DNA of 61,505 nt from Candidatus Eisenbergiella intestinipullorum (GCA_019119815.1 DWWH01000075.1:1-61505), one strand, 5' to 3'; positions 42,065 through 51,233 are shown, counted from the first letter of the stretch. Numbers and translations are program-made. Notes: generated by a model not told the origin, from the sequence alone.

Positions 42065-43174
42065 TCAGTTGGTGATGATCTGCTCGGTTTCCTTATCGAA
42101 TACGTGAATCTTCTCAACGTCGAAAGCAAACTTAACAGTATCTCCAGGTCTGGAAGTCGTACGAGGATCCACTCTCGCAGTGATCGGGAACTCAGCCAGA
42201 TCGAAGTAAAGGAATACTTCTGCACCGAGCAGCTCGTATACTCTTACAGTGGACTCAAATACACACTTGGCAGTCTCGATAAACATCTGAGAATCATATA
42301 CATCCTCAGGACGGATACCGAAGGTAACGGTCTTTCCAACATAGCCGCCGTCGATCAGCTTCTTGGCCTTCGCAGGAGGCAGCGGAATGGACTTTCCGGC
42401 AACCTTCAGGGAAGCGTTGTTTCCGTTTGCTTCTACAACAGCATCCAGGAAGTTCATCTGAGGAGATCCCATGAATCCTGCAACGAACAGGTTCTGAGGC
42501 TTGTCATACAGGTTCTGAGGAGTATCTACCTGCTGGATCACGCCGTCCTTCATAACGACGATTCTGGTTCCCAGCGTCATAGCCTCGGTCTGGTCATGCG
42601 TTACGTAAATGATGGTGGTGCCCAGTCTCTGATGCAGCTTCGCGATCTCAATACGCATCTGTACACGCAGCTTGGCATCCAGGTTGGACAGAGGCTCGTC
42701 CATCAGGAATACCTTGGGGTTACGAACGATAGCACGTCCCATGGCAACACGCTGTCTCTGACCACCGGAAAGAGCCTTCGGCTTACGGTCAAGGAGAGGG
42801 GTCAGGTCAAGAATCTTGGCAGCTTCCTTAACCATCTTGTCGATCTCGGGCTTCGGAACCTTTCTCAGCTTCAGGCCGAATGCCATGTTGTCATATACGG
42901 ACATATGAGGATACAGAGCATAGTTCTGGAATACCATTGCAATATCTCTGTCCTTGGGCTCTACATCGTTCACAACTCTGTCGCCGATCTTCAGCTCACC
43001 GGAAGAAATATCTTCCAGACCTGCGATCATACGAAGGGTCGTGGACTTACCACATCCGGACGGACCTACGAAGATAATGAATTCTTTATCGGCGATCTCC
43101 AGATTGAAGTCCTTAACGGCTTCAAATCCGTTAGGATACACCTTGCAGATGTTTTTCAACGATAAACTTGCCAT
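42065..43174 (-). CDS. msmK: sugar ABC transporter ATP-binding protein (UgpC/MsmK/MalK type)
   Basis: 369 residues. Walker A GPSGCGKSTTLRM, Q-loop MVFQNYALYPHMSV, signature LSGGQRQRVAMGRA, Walker B VFLMDEPLSNLDA and switch His YVTHDQTEA, followed by the TOBE/regulatory domain of the MalK group. No permease or binding protein lies near, so it is probably the shared ATPase energising several carbohydrate importers, as MsmK does in streptococci. Two tandem promoters, an ideal terminator and frequently used codons suggest high expression. Confidence 0.92.
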   Translation of the reverse strand: MASLSLKNICKVYPNGFEAVKDFNLEIADKEFIIFVGPSGCGKSTTLRMIAGLEDISSGELKIGDRVVNDVEPKDRDIAMVFQNYALYPHMSVYDNMAFGLKLRKVPKPEIDKMVKEAAKILDLTPLLDRKPKALSGGQRQRVAMGRAIVRNPKVFLMDEPLSNLDAKLRVQMRIEIAKLHQRLGTTIIYVTHDQTEAMTLGTRIVVMKDGVIQQVDTPQNLYDKPQNLFVAGFMGSPQMNFLDAVVEANGNNASLKVAGKSIPLPPAKAKKLIDGGYVGKTVTFGIRPEDVYDSQMFIETAKCVFESTVRVYELLGAEVFLYFDLAEFPITARVDPRTTSRPGDTVKFAFDVEKIHVFDKETEQIITN

Positions 43175-43243
43175 TTTGTCAGCCTCCCTAAAAATAATGG
43201 TTTACATGTATCCAGCGACATTCTGTCAACTGAGCCTGCACTT

Positions 43244-43272
43244 AGTATACCTGAGAAAAAAAGTTTTGGCCA
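43244..43272 (-). promoter_or_regulatory. proximal promoter of the ABC ATPase gene
   Basis: TGGCCA, 17-bp spacer, TATACT on the minus strand, about 70 bases before the ATG. Confidence 0.6.
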
Positions 43273-43323
43273 TACCACAAATTCACAAAGATTTATCGTC
43301 CCGTTGTAAAATTTGCTCACAAA

Positions 43324-43351
43324 AAGATAAGCAAACATAGGGGCCTGTCAA
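43324..43351 (-). promoter_or_regulatory. distal promoter of the ABC ATPase gene
   Basis: TTGACA, 16-bp spacer, TATCTT on the minus strand, about 80 bases upstream of the proximal promoter. Confidence 0.5.
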
Positions 43352-43431
43352 CTTGCCGAATCCGGCATTCCAAACTTATGCAGATTTACCATACAGCGCG
43401 TTCTCCGGCCTCTCTGCAAGGGGCTTTCCCC

Positions 43432-44295
43432 TTATTTTCCGTCCGGATCGCCTTCCGCTTCTTTTCCGCTTTTTTCCTGCGGATTCGCATCGGAGGCTTC
43501 CCCGTTCTCCATATCGGGAACCTGCGGATCCGCTCCGGACGCTTCCTCCTTTTCCAGAGCTTCGCGCTCCTGCTGGATCTCGCCGCGGACCCTCTCCTCT
43601 TCCAGCTTCCTCTGCTTTTCTTCCTCCTCTTCCCGGATGAAGGACAGCGTCTCCAGCTCTTCTCCGCCCGCCGCATTCTCCTCCTGCGGCTCAAAGCGCC
43701 TGAAGATCTTCACGAACTGGGTGCTGCACAGATAGGCCGGCACGGAAAAGCCGAACAGGATCACAAACGGCATCGCCTGCGGGACCAGCAGGAAAAGCGC
43801 GATCGGCAGCAGGTTGATGATCACCAGAAGGATCGTTCTGGGCAGGTTCAGGATGCTCATCAGAAAAGCATTGCGGATCGTATTTTTTACCGTGTTCTCA
43901 AAGCGGGAGAGCACCGGAAATACATAAAGCATCGTAAACGCATAGATGATCGAGACGACAACGAGCAGAACGGTCATGATCTTCCCGAAAGAAAGAACGC
44001 CGCTGTTGATGATGGTAAAATCTCCCACAAGGACAAAAAATACCAGCAGCGCCAGGATCCAGATGATCGTCGCCTGCTTGAAATTCTCCTTGAAGGATTT
44101 GAAATATCCCCGGACTATGTAGCTTTCCTCTCCCCGGACCATCTTGATCGTCATGTAATACATCGCTGTCATGGCGTCGCCTGCCGTAATGATCGGAATA
44201 CATAAAAAAAGCATGATGATATTTAATATCATCAGGTCAGCCACCTTGGACAGAAACACCATCAGCGGACTGTCCAGATTAAAAAATCTTCCCAT
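43432..44295 (-). CDS. YesL family (DUF624) membrane protein with acidic tail
   Basis: 287 residues. The first ~205 match YesL: MGRFFNLDSPLMVFLSKVAD then five or six membrane segments, with GDAMTAMYYMTIKMVRGEE and LNLPRTILLVIINLLPI. The last ~80 residues are a long Glu/Lys-rich tail likely to form a coiled coil and not usual for the family. YesL genes tend to sit by carbohydrate uptake genes and may assist sugar transport. Shine-Dalgarno GGAGAGG precedes ATG 44295, itself preceded by a GC hairpin. Confidence 0.85.
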   Translation of the reverse strand: MGRFFNLDSPLMVFLSKVADLMILNIIMLFLCIPIITAGDAMTAMYYMTIKMVRGEESYIVRGYFKSFKENFKQATIIWILALLVFFVLVGDFTIINSGVLSFGKIMTVLLVVVSIIYAFTMLYVFPVLSRFENTVKNTIRNAFLMSILNLPRTILLVIINLLPIALFLLVPQAMPFVILFGFSVPAYLCSTQFVKIFRRFEPQEENAAGGEELETLSFIREEEEEKQRKLEEERVRGEIQQEREALEKEEASGADPQVPDMENGEASDANPQEKSGKEAEGDPDGK

Positions 44296-44350
44296 TTGTA
44301 CCTCTCCTGTTTTCCTGCGGCAGCCCGTACGGCCGCCGGCTAATCTATGA

Positions 44351-44389
44351 TATGATAAGTATCATACTACGCCGTCCGGTTTCGTGCAA
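44351..44389 (-). promoter_or_regulatory. yesL promoter with overlapping dyad
   Basis: TTGCAC (44384-44389), 17-bp spacer, TATGAT (44361-44366) on the minus strand. A near-perfect dyad (TATGATAC/TTATCATA form, 44351-44366) covers the -10, a good place for a repressor. Confidence 0.6.
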
Positions 44390-44563
44390 GCCCATTCCGA
44401 AACAGCGGCACCGCGTTTTGGAATGCCCGCCGCGCTTCCACGGCAAACCGTGGACGGACCGACATTCCGGGCCGTCTGCAGCGGCAGGCCGGGTCCGGGC
44501 CGGAAGATTCTTTTCCTTACGTACCGGTCCGCAAACAGCCGGACCGGACCGGCACCGGAGCGC

Positions 44564-45541
44564 CTATTCGACCAGATTTTTCAGGGGCAGTCCATGCTCC
44601 AGGGCATAGGCATTTTCCAGCGTTTCGTGGGCGATGGCCTGCATGGCTTCCACCGTAAAAAATCCCATGTGGGAGGTCACCAGCACATTGGGAAAAGTCA
44701 CCAGTCTGGCAAGATTTTCATCCTGGATGATCCGGGAGGAACAGTCCTCATAAAACAGGCCCTCCTCTTCCTCATAGACATCCAGTCCCACGCCTCCGAA
44801 TTTTTTCGCGGCAAGGGCCTCGATCAGAGCCTGCGTGTCGATCAGAGCGCCTCTGGAGGTATTGACCAGATAAACGCCGTCCTTCATCTCCCTTATCGTT
44901 TTCCGATTGATCAGATAGCGGGTCTGCGGCGTGAGCGGACAGTGCAGGGAGATGAAATCCGCCCTGGCAAAAAGCTCTTCCCGGGACACGTAGCGCACTC
45001 CCTGACCCTCATTCGGATAAGGATCAAAGGCCAGGACCTGCATGCCGAACCCCTGAAAGATACGGATCATGGCCTGTCCGATCTTTCCGGTTCCCACCAC
45101 TCCGGCCACCTTGTGATAGAGATCCGTTCCCATAAGGCCGTTGATGCTCATGTTGAATTCCCTCGTCCTTCCGTATGCCTTATGCGTATAACGGTTCACT
45201 GTCAGAAGCATGGCCATGGCATATTCCGCCACCGCCTCCGGCGAATAGCTCGGTACCCGCAGCACAGCGATGCGTCCCTTCGCAGCGCGTACATCCACAT
45301 GATTAAAACCCGCACTGCGCAGAAGCAGTCCTCTCACCCCATTTTCTGAAAGCCAGCCGATCATCTGTCTGTCCACATGATCATTTACAAAAATACATAC
45401 CGCATCATAGCCCTTTGCCAGGAACATGGTATCCCGGTTAAACGGCAGCTCGATGAAGCGGAGCCCGAAGCCATAGTCCGCCGCCATCGGCTCAAACCAG
45501 ATCCGGTCATAGGGCTTGGTACTGAAAAAAGCGATCTGCAT
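44564..45541 (-). CDS. D-lactate dehydrogenase-like 2-hydroxyacid dehydrogenase
   Basis: 325 residues. MQIAFFSTKPYDRIWFEPM start, NAD motif GVVGTGKIGQAMIRIFQGFG, catalytic Arg in LVNTSRGALIDTQAL, Glu in LDVYEEEEGLFYED and His in LVTSHMGFFTVEA, as in the LdhA branch. It would reduce pyruvate to D-lactate with NADH. ATG 45541 has GGAAAGG upstream; the frame before it is non-coding. A TTGACA and a TATGGT lie upstream at 45609-45635 with a short 15-bp spacer. Confidence 0.9.
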   Translation of the reverse strand: MQIAFFSTKPYDRIWFEPMAADYGFGLRFIELPFNRDTMFLAKGYDAVCIFVNDHVDRQMIGWLSENGVRGLLLRSAGFNHVDVRAAKGRIAVLRVPSYSPEAVAEYAMAMLLTVNRYTHKAYGRTREFNMSINGLMGTDLYHKVAGVVGTGKIGQAMIRIFQGFGMQVLAFDPYPNEGQGVRYVSREELFARADFISLHCPLTPQTRYLINRKTIREMKDGVYLVNTSRGALIDTQALIEALAAKKFGGVGLDVYEEEEGLFYEDCSSRIIQDENLARLVTFPNVLVTSHMGFFTVEAMQAIAHETLENAYALEHGLPLKNLVE

Positions 45542-45608
45542 AGAAAAAGCCTTCCTTTCCACCTGAATCCGGGCGGAACACTGTCCGCCGGTCTTTACGG
45601 CAATCTGT

Positions 45609-45635
45609 ACCATACAGGAAATCCCGTATTGTCAA
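45609..45635 (-). promoter_or_regulatory. possible promoter of the D-lactate dehydrogenase-like gene
   Basis: TTGACA and TATGGT on the minus strand, but the spacer is only 15 bp. Confidence 0.35.
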
Positions 45636-45657
45636 GTGTACTCAAAAGGCTCCTGAT

Positions 45658-46260
45658 CTATCCGGACAGACCGACAAAAAAATTTTTTACCGTCTGACCC
45701 ATGTCCCGAAAAAATTCGCGGAAGGTTTTTTTCGTTTCTTCCACCACCGCATCCTTTGCCGGTTCCACAATGTTTTCCCGGATCGCATCGTTGGCGCTTT
45801 CCATGACAGCGCTCCCATATTTTTCATAAAGGGCCTGCGCTCCGTCCAGAAGAGTCTCCCGGTCAAGGCCCAGCCCGTTCGCCTCGAGCAGCAGCGCCGA
45901 AAGCTGCTCCTTCTGTTGTCCGGAAAGGGTGATCCCAAGCTCCTCCTGTGCCATTCCGATCGCTTCGTCGATCTGCTCTTTGGTGGAAAGCTCTCCATTC
46001 TCCAGCTTCTTCAAAAGCTCATCAAGAAGCGCCTGCTGATCCTCGCTGAGAAGATCGGCAAGCTTCTCCTGTGTCTCTGCTTTTGCGTCAGACGGTTCAC
46101 CGTCCGGCGCTTCTCCCTCCTGCGTCTGCAGTCCGCCTGATGCCAGGATTTCCAGCGGCCGAACGGATCCTGCGGACGGAAAGGCCTGCGTCAGAAACAA
46201 TGCCGCCGCACATGCGAAGATCCATCTGCCCGTCTTGCTGATATTCCGATCCTTTTTCAA
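45658..46260 (-). CDS. secreted DUF1002-like protein
   Basis: About 200 residues. A basic N-terminus and hydrophobic core (WIFACAAALFLTQAFPSAG) form a signal peptide. The mature part is acidic and helical (LSEDQQALLDELLKKLENG; ITLSGQQKEQLSALLLEANG), resembling secreted DUF1002 proteins; I am not sure of the family. The start is probably TTG 46260 (LKKDRN), 11 bases after AGGAG; the GTG four codons earlier is too close to that Shine-Dalgarno. It follows the lipase-like gene by 73 bases. Confidence 0.68.
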   Translation of the reverse strand: MKKDRNISKTGRWIFACAAALFLTQAFPSAGSVRPLEILASGGLQTQEGEAPDGEPSDAKAETQEKLADLLSEDQQALLDELLKKLENGELSTKEQIDEAIGMAQEELGITLSGQQKEQLSALLLEANGLGLDRETLLDGAQALYEKYGSAVMESANDAIRENIVEPAKDAVVEETKKTFREFFRDMGQTVKNFFVGLSG

Positions 46261-46333
46261 TCCCGTTTCCACTCCTTTCCGGATTCCCGCTCTTTTCAGA
46301 GATTTTCACTCTTCTCCAAGATTTTCTCATCCT

Positions 46334-47392
46334 TCAGGGATGTTCTCCCCTTTCAGGGGCCTCCTCCCGAACAGCTGTCATGATCCATTCGTACAGTTCC
46401 TTCCATACCGTCCTGCGGTCCGCCTCATTGACCAGCTCATGCCGGTCGTTCTCATACAGCTTCATGGACACATTCCGCATGCCGGCCTGCAGGAACGAAT
46501 CGTATACCTGGCGGACCGCTCTTCCGTAATCGCCCACCGGATCCATTTCTCCGGAAACGAAACGGACAGGAAGCTGCTTCGGCATCCCCTCCAGCCTTTT
46601 TTTATCATGCAGTCTGTCAATCAAAGTGAACAGCGTCTGAAATCCGTTCAGAGTAAAGGTAAAGCCGCAGAGCGGATCCGCGTGGTATTTCGCCACCTCG
46701 CCCGGGTCTCTGGAAAGCCAGTCCATGGCGGATGCCGGATGGGAAATCCTGCGGTTATAGGCGCCGAATGCCAGCGCGTTCACCAGCCCGCTTTTGTGCT
46801 TTTCTCCCTGCAGGGCGGTCAGGACACGCACCAGCTTCAGGGAGACCTTCAGAAGCTTTTCCGGCTGCATGCCGGTTCCCATGATCACGGCGCCGGAAAG
46901 GCCCTCCCCGTAGCGGCACAGATAATTTCTCAGGATAAAGGAGCCCATGCTGTGGCCCAGCATCAGGTAGGGCAGCCGCGGGTCCCGCGGCCGCTCCGTT
47001 CCGGCCTGCTGCCCTGCGGAGCCGTTCTGCTGTTCCGCGCAGCCTGCCTGCTGCTTTTCAAAACCGGCCTGCTCTCCCGCGAAACCATTCTGCAGCCTCA
47101 CTCGCAGGGCGTGCACATCCTCCACCAGCACATCCGGCGCGTTATCGTGGCAGAAATAGCCGCAGGGATGACTTTCTCCCACGCTTTTCCCATGGCCCAG
47201 ATGGTCGTTTCCGGCGACCAGAATCCCCCGCTCTGCCAGATAACGGGCAAAGGGATCATACCGGTCCGCGTATTCCGCCATGCCATGGACGATCTGGAGC
47301 GCGCAGACCGGATCGCCGTCCGGCCTCCACTCCACCGCATGAATCTGCGTCCGCCCGTCCGCGGAAGGGTAGTAAAACTCTCTCTTTTTCAT
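46334..47392 (-). CDS. alpha/beta hydrolase (lysophospholipase/monoacylglycerol lipase-like) with heptad insert
   Basis: 352 residues. Serine hydrolase fold with QIVHGMAEYADRYDPFARYL near the N-terminus, GNDHLGHGKS, the nucleophile in LMLGHSMGSFILRNYLC, the acid in FVSGEMDPVGDYGRAV and His in YENDRHELVNEAD. It likely splits lysophospholipids or monoacylglycerols in the cytoplasm. Residues 101-135 are an inserted run of five seven-residue repeats (QNGFAGE, QAGFEKQ, QAGCAEQ, QNGSAGQ, QAGTERP) not found in the family. It follows metG by 97 bases on the same strand. Confidence 0.87.
   Translation of the reverse strand: MKKREFYYPSADGRTQIHAVEWRPDGDPVCALQIVHGMAEYADRYDPFARYLAERGILVAGNDHLGHGKSVGESHPCGYFCHDNAPDVLVEDVHALRVRLQNGFAGEQAGFEKQQAGCAEQQNGSAGQQAGTERPRDPRLPYLMLGHSMGSFILRNYLCRYGEGLSGAVIMGTGMQPEKLLKVSLKLVRVLTALQGEKHKSGLVNALAFGAYNRRISHPASAMDWLSRDPGEVAKYHADPLCGFTFTLNGFQTLFTLIDRLHDKKRLEGMPKQLPVRFVSGEMDPVGDYGRAVRQVYDSFLQAGMRNVSMKLYENDRHELVNEADRRTVWKELYEWIMTAVREEAPERGEHP
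46988..47092 (-). repeat. 21-bp coding tandem repeat, five units
   Basis: Encodes the five heptads inserted in the alpha/beta hydrolase (residues 101-135). Confidence 0.75.
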
Positions 47393-47489
47393 GCCTTCTT
47401 TTCTCTCATGCTTCCGCCCGCGTTCTCCGGAGGAAAATCAGCCTTTCCGCTCCTCCGGAAAACCGGCGCTTCTCTGCCGCTCAGAGGAA

Positions 47490-49520
47490 TCAGCAGATCT
47501 CCGCTCCCGCAGGCATTTCCTTTTCCGGAACCACAAGGGCCAGATTTCCGTCCGCGTCCTCCGCGCACAGAAGCATGCCTTCGGACAGGACGCCTGCCAG
47601 TTTGGCGGGCTTCAGGTTCACCAGCACCATTACCTTCTTTCCTACCATCTCCTGCGCGGTGTAGTGCGCCTTGATGCCGGAAACGATCTGCTTCACCTGG
47701 CTGCCGATCTTCACCTGGGAGCAGAGCAGCTTTTTGGACTTCTTGACCTCTTCGCAGGCGATGATTTCTCCCACCTGGAACTGCATCTTTTCAAAATCCT
47801 CATAGGTGATCTCCGGCTTCGCCTCGATGTCGATCACAGAGCTGTCCGCGCCTTCGGCAGTCTGCGCGGCGCTGCCGTTCTCTGCCGCCGCGCCGCTTCC
47901 CTGCGCGCCGTTTCCGGCCTCCGCGGCCGCCTTTCTTTCCGCGAACATGGCTTCCGCCTTTTCCACAACCTCCTTCACGTCAAGCCGCGCGAACAGGATC
48001 TGCGGCTTCTCCGTTACCTTCGTTCCGTTCTTATAATGGCCGAAGGTGCCGCACTCCTCAAAGGAAGGCAGGACGGCGTTCAGCTGTTTTGCGATATTGG
48101 CGGCCGTGCCGGGCATATAGGGCTCCAGCAGGGAAGCGCCGATGGTGATGGATTCCACCAGGTTGTACAGGACGGTGGACAGACGGTCCTTCTTCGCCTC
48201 GTCCTTCGCCAGAACCCAGGGCTCCGTTTCGTCAATGTACTTGTTGCAGCGCTTGAAGAGGGAGAAAATTTCCGTCATGGCGTCCGCCACGCGCAGGTCC
48301 TCCATCTTCGCCGCCACCTTCGCATACGTTCCGGTCACCACCGCCTTCAGGTCCTCATCCACGGCCTCCGCCGCACCCTTATCGCAGACTACGCCGCCGA
48401 AATACTTGTTGCTCATGGAAATGGTGCGGTTTACCAGATTGCCCAGGGTATTGGCCAGGTCGGAGTTGATCCGGTCCGTCAGAAGCTCCCAGCTGATCAC
48501 GCCGTCGTTTTCAAAGGGCATCTCATGCAGCACGAAGTAGCGCACCGCGTCCACGCCGAAGAAATCCACCAGATCGTCCGCGTACATCACATTTCCCTTG
48601 GACTTGCTCATCTTGCCGTCGCCCTGCAGCAGCCAGGGATGGCCGAAAATCTTCTTCGGCAGAGGCTCGCCCAGCGCCATCAGGAAAATGGGCCAGTAGA
48701 TCGTATGGAAACGGATGATGTCCTTTCCGATCAGGTGCAGATCGGCGGGCCACAGCTTCCTATACTGCTCGCTGCTGTTTCCGTCCGCGTCATAGCCGAT
48801 GCCGGTGATGTAGTTGGTCAGAGCGTCCAGCCACACATAGACCACATGCTTCTCATCGAAATCCACCGGGATCCCCCATTTGAAGGAGGTTCTGGACACG
48901 CACAGATCCTGCAGGCCGGGAAGCAGGAAGTTGTTCATCATCTCGTTCTTGCGGGACACGGGCTGGATGAACTCCGGATGTTCATTGATATGCCGGATCA
49001 GCCTGTCCGCATACTTGCTCATCTTAAAAAAGTAGGCCTCTTCCTTCGCGGGCTTCACCTCGCGTCCGCAGTCGGGGCATTTTCCGTCCACCAGCTGGGA
49101 CTGGGTCCAGAAGGATTCACAGGGCGTGCAGTAAAGGCCCTCATAGTAGCCCTTGTAGATGTCTCCCTGGTCATACAGCCGTTTGAAAATCTTCTGCACC
49201 TGTTTCACATGCGGCTCATCGGTGGTGCGGATAAATTTGTCATAGGAGGTTCCCATCAGATCCCACAGGCGCTTCACTTCTCCTGCCACCTTATCCACGT
49301 ATTCCTGGGGGGATACGCCCGCCTCTTCGGCCTTCAGCTCGATCTTCTGTCCGTGCTCGTCCGTTCCGGTCTGGAAGAACACATCGTAGCCGTCCTTTCT
49401 CTTGAATCTGGCGATGCTGTCCGCCAGCACGGCCTCATAGGTGTTGCCGATATGGGGCTTGCCCGAGGTGTAGGCAATGGCCGTGGTGATGTAATATTTT
49501 CCTTTCATCTTTACGCTCAT
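47490..49520 (-). CDS. metG: methionyl-tRNA synthetase
   Basis: 676 residues, dimeric form. HIGH motif in TSGKPHIGNTYE, zinc cysteines in CTPCESFW and GKCPDCGREV, KMSKS in GKMSKSKGNVMYADD. After an Ala/Glu-rich linker the C-terminus is the EMAPII-like tRNA-binding domain (MQFQVGEIIACEEVKKSKKL). It charges tRNA-Met. ATG 49520 follows AAGGAG; the frame before it is leader. Expression is controlled by the T-box upstream. Confidence 0.96.
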   Translation of the reverse strand: MSVKMKGKYYITTAIAYTSGKPHIGNTYEAVLADSIARFKRKDGYDVFFQTGTDEHGQKIELKAEEAGVSPQEYVDKVAGEVKRLWDLMGTSYDKFIRTTDEPHVKQVQKIFKRLYDQGDIYKGYYEGLYCTPCESFWTQSQLVDGKCPDCGREVKPAKEEAYFFKMSKYADRLIRHINEHPEFIQPVSRKNEMMNNFLLPGLQDLCVSRTSFKWGIPVDFDEKHVVYVWLDALTNYITGIGYDADGNSSEQYRKLWPADLHLIGKDIIRFHTIYWPIFLMALGEPLPKKIFGHPWLLQGDGKMSKSKGNVMYADDLVDFFGVDAVRYFVLHEMPFENDGVISWELLTDRINSDLANTLGNLVNRTISMSNKYFGGVVCDKGAAEAVDEDLKAVVTGTYAKVAAKMEDLRVADAMTEIFSLFKRCNKYIDETEPWVLAKDEAKKDRLSTVLYNLVESITIGASLLEPYMPGTAANIAKQLNAVLPSFEECGTFGHYKNGTKVTEKPQILFARLDVKEVVEKAEAMFAERKAAAEAGNGAQGSGAAAENGSAAQTAEGADSSVIDIEAKPEITYEDFEKMQFQVGEIIACEEVKKSKKLLCSQVKIGSQVKQIVSGIKAHYTAQEMVGKKVMVLVNLKPAKLAGVLSEGMLLCAEDADGNLALVVPEKEMPAGAEIC

Positions 49521-49644
49521 TTTCTTTTGCTCCTTTCTTCTTCCCTCTCCTGTCCGGCTTTGGAAAAGCTTCCTGCCGACGTTTTTCCGAAAAGCTGTCC
49601 CCGTTTCAGATCCAAATCCCTCCTGCGGCAGGCTTTCCCGAAAA

Positions 49645-50020
49645 GATAACAAAAGCCCGTCCTCTCAATTTTAAGCTTTTGTTAAAATCAAGAAGACGGG
49701 CATTCCTCCCGTGGTACCACTTCTCTTCGCCGCAGCCTCGCGGATGCGGCCTCATCAGGTACGGCGGACCTCCGGCCGGAAGCATCCCGGCTCCTTCTTC
49801 CGAAAGGCCGGATCTCTCTTAGCCATTCTATCTGTGCCGCTATACCCTGCCGCTGTAACAGGCGGCACCTGTCGCAGCCTTACCGCATATGCGGCTCGGT
49901 GCGCTGCTCCGTAAGCCATATTCCATCGTTTCCGGCCGGACCTTCTCAGCAGGCATGCTATGCCCTTGGGCCCTCTCTGTAAGGCTTCCCGCGATGTACT
50001 CTCTTCTTCAACGCTTTTGT
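49645..50020 (-). promoter_or_regulatory. T-box riboswitch controlling metG
   Basis: The antiterminator T-box reads AGAAGTGGTACCACGGGAGG (minus strand, around 49706-49725), so UGGU faces the ACCA end of tRNA. It is followed by the competing terminator (GCCCGTC pairs with GACGGGC, 49655-49701, then TTTTGTT). Upstream, AGAGAGTA, then CATCG pairing with CGATG, and ACAGAGAGG fit stem I. An AUG just after CGATGGAAT is the likely methionine specifier, fitting the downstream gene. Confidence 0.9.
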
Positions 50021-50026
50021 TTTTAC

Positions 50027-50055
50027 AGATTAACATAATGACGGGGGATTGTCAA
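50027..50055 (-). promoter_or_regulatory. sigma-A promoter of T-box/metG
   Basis: TTGACA, 17-bp spacer, TAATCT on the minus strand, immediately before the T-box stem I. Confidence 0.85.
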
Positions 50056-50070
50056 ATACAGGGGGCCTGC

Positions 50071-50159
50071 GGCCATTCCAAGCGCTTCGCGCCAGGCCGG
50101 ATGCTTCCGGCCGTCTGTTTTCGTACGGTCTGCGCAGAGAATGCGCAGACCTGGCTGAG
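50071..50159. repeat. 90-bp dispersed palindromic repeat, copy A
   Basis: Begins GGCCATTCCAAGCGCTTCGC and ends GACCTGGCTGAG. It matches copy B (61416-61505) with two substitutions and one 1-base gap by hand alignment. It contains a stem of 10 bp (GGTCTGCGCA/TGCGCAGACC, loop GAGAA) and a stem GGCCGG/CCGGCC. It lies between the last gene of the arabinose operon and the metG promoter. Confidence 0.9.
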
Positions 50160-50181
50160 TAGTAACGCCGCAGGCTTCCGG

Positions 50182-51150
50182 CTATCTGCAGTACCCCGTC
50201 TCCATATCCACCACATTTTTAAGCGGCTCTCCTCTGAGAAAGCGTTCCAGATTTTCCGCAAAGATCACGCTGATCTGTTCCAGCGTCTCCGGCAGGGAAT
50301 AGCCGCCGGATATATGAGGCGTGATCAGCGCGCCCGGCGCGTTCCAGAGCGGATGGTCCGGCAAAAGAGGCTCCGGATCGGTCACATCCAAGGCGGCTCC
50401 GGCGATCCTGCCTGCATAGAGGGCATCGCTCAGGGCATCCGTATCGATGGCAGTGCCGCGGCCCACATTCAGCACAACGGCATTGGGCGCCAGAAGCGCG
50501 ATCCTCTCCCGGTTCAGAACGTGATAGGTGGTGGCGTTTCCCGGCAGACTGAGCGCCACCACATCCGCGCGGGGAAGAAGGCTGTCCAGCTCATCCATAC
50601 CGTGGATCTCATCCGCTGCGGCATCCCCGGCCAGGGGCTTTTCCGAAACACGCCGGCGGATACCGATGATGTAACAGCCCAGCGCCTTCATCTTTCCGGC
50701 AAAAGTCCTTCCAATGTCTCCCAAGCCGATTACCAGAACAGTGGTTCCCTGGATCACGCCCACATGTCCCTCCCGCTTCCACTCGCGGCGCTGCTGATTA
50801 GCGTAGTACAAATTGAGCTTCTTGCGCAGCATGAAAAGACAGGCGATCATATGCTCTGAGATCGCAAGGCCGTAAGCTCCGGTAGCATTTGTCAGCACCG
50901 CGCCCTGCGGAAGAAGCCCCGGCTCACAGTAGCCCTCCGTGCCCGCATTGTTCAGCTGGACCCATTTCAGCTTCCGCGCCCGGGAAAGCTGGGAAGGGGA
51001 GTCCAGATTTCCCAGAAGCACATCCGCATCGGAAATCAGCTCGGGCGTGATCTCGCTCTTCTGCCTGAAAATAAGCGTTTCAGCGCCTGCCGCCGCTTCC
51101 AGTCGTTTTTTCTGTTCCTCCGTAAAAGGAGGCGTTACAATGATCTTCAT
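50182..51150 (-). CDS. D-2-hydroxyacid dehydrogenase
   Basis: 322 residues. MKIIVTPPFTEEQKKRLEAA start, NAD motif VIGLGDIGRTFAGKMKALGC, catalytic Arg in VLNVGRGTAIDTDAL, acidic DVTDPEPLLPDHPLW and His in LITPHISGGYSLPE. It reduces a 2-oxo acid or oxidises a D-2-hydroxy acid; substrate unknown. ATG 51150 has GAGGAGGAAC upstream. It is the last gene of the arabinose/pentose-phosphate operon, 83 bases after rpe, and its link with pentose use is not obvious. Confidence 0.9.
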   Translation of the reverse strand: MKIIVTPPFTEEQKKRLEAAAGAETLIFRQKSEITPELISDADVLLGNLDSPSQLSRARKLKWVQLNNAGTEGYCEPGLLPQGAVLTNATGAYGLAISEHMIACLFMLRKKLNLYYANQQRREWKREGHVGVIQGTTVLVIGLGDIGRTFAGKMKALGCYIIGIRRRVSEKPLAGDAAADEIHGMDELDSLLPRADVVALSLPGNATTYHVLNRERIALLAPNAVVLNVGRGTAIDTDALSDALYAGRIAGAALDVTDPEPLLPDHPLWNAPGALITPHISGGYSLPETLEQISVIFAENLERFLRGEPLKNVVDMETGYCR

Positions 51151-51233
51151 GTTCCTCCTCACTCCGGGCTGCGGCAGGTCGAAGCCCCGCCGCAGCCGGC
51201 CGCATGCCCTTCTGAGGCCGGCAGTCCGGATCC

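Noticed and set aside
49740..49800. Partial likeness of the T-box leader to the 90-bp repeat (GGATGCTTCCGGCC)
   Set aside because: The shared stretch is short and fits a T-box stem; it is probably a coincidence of GC-rich palindromes.
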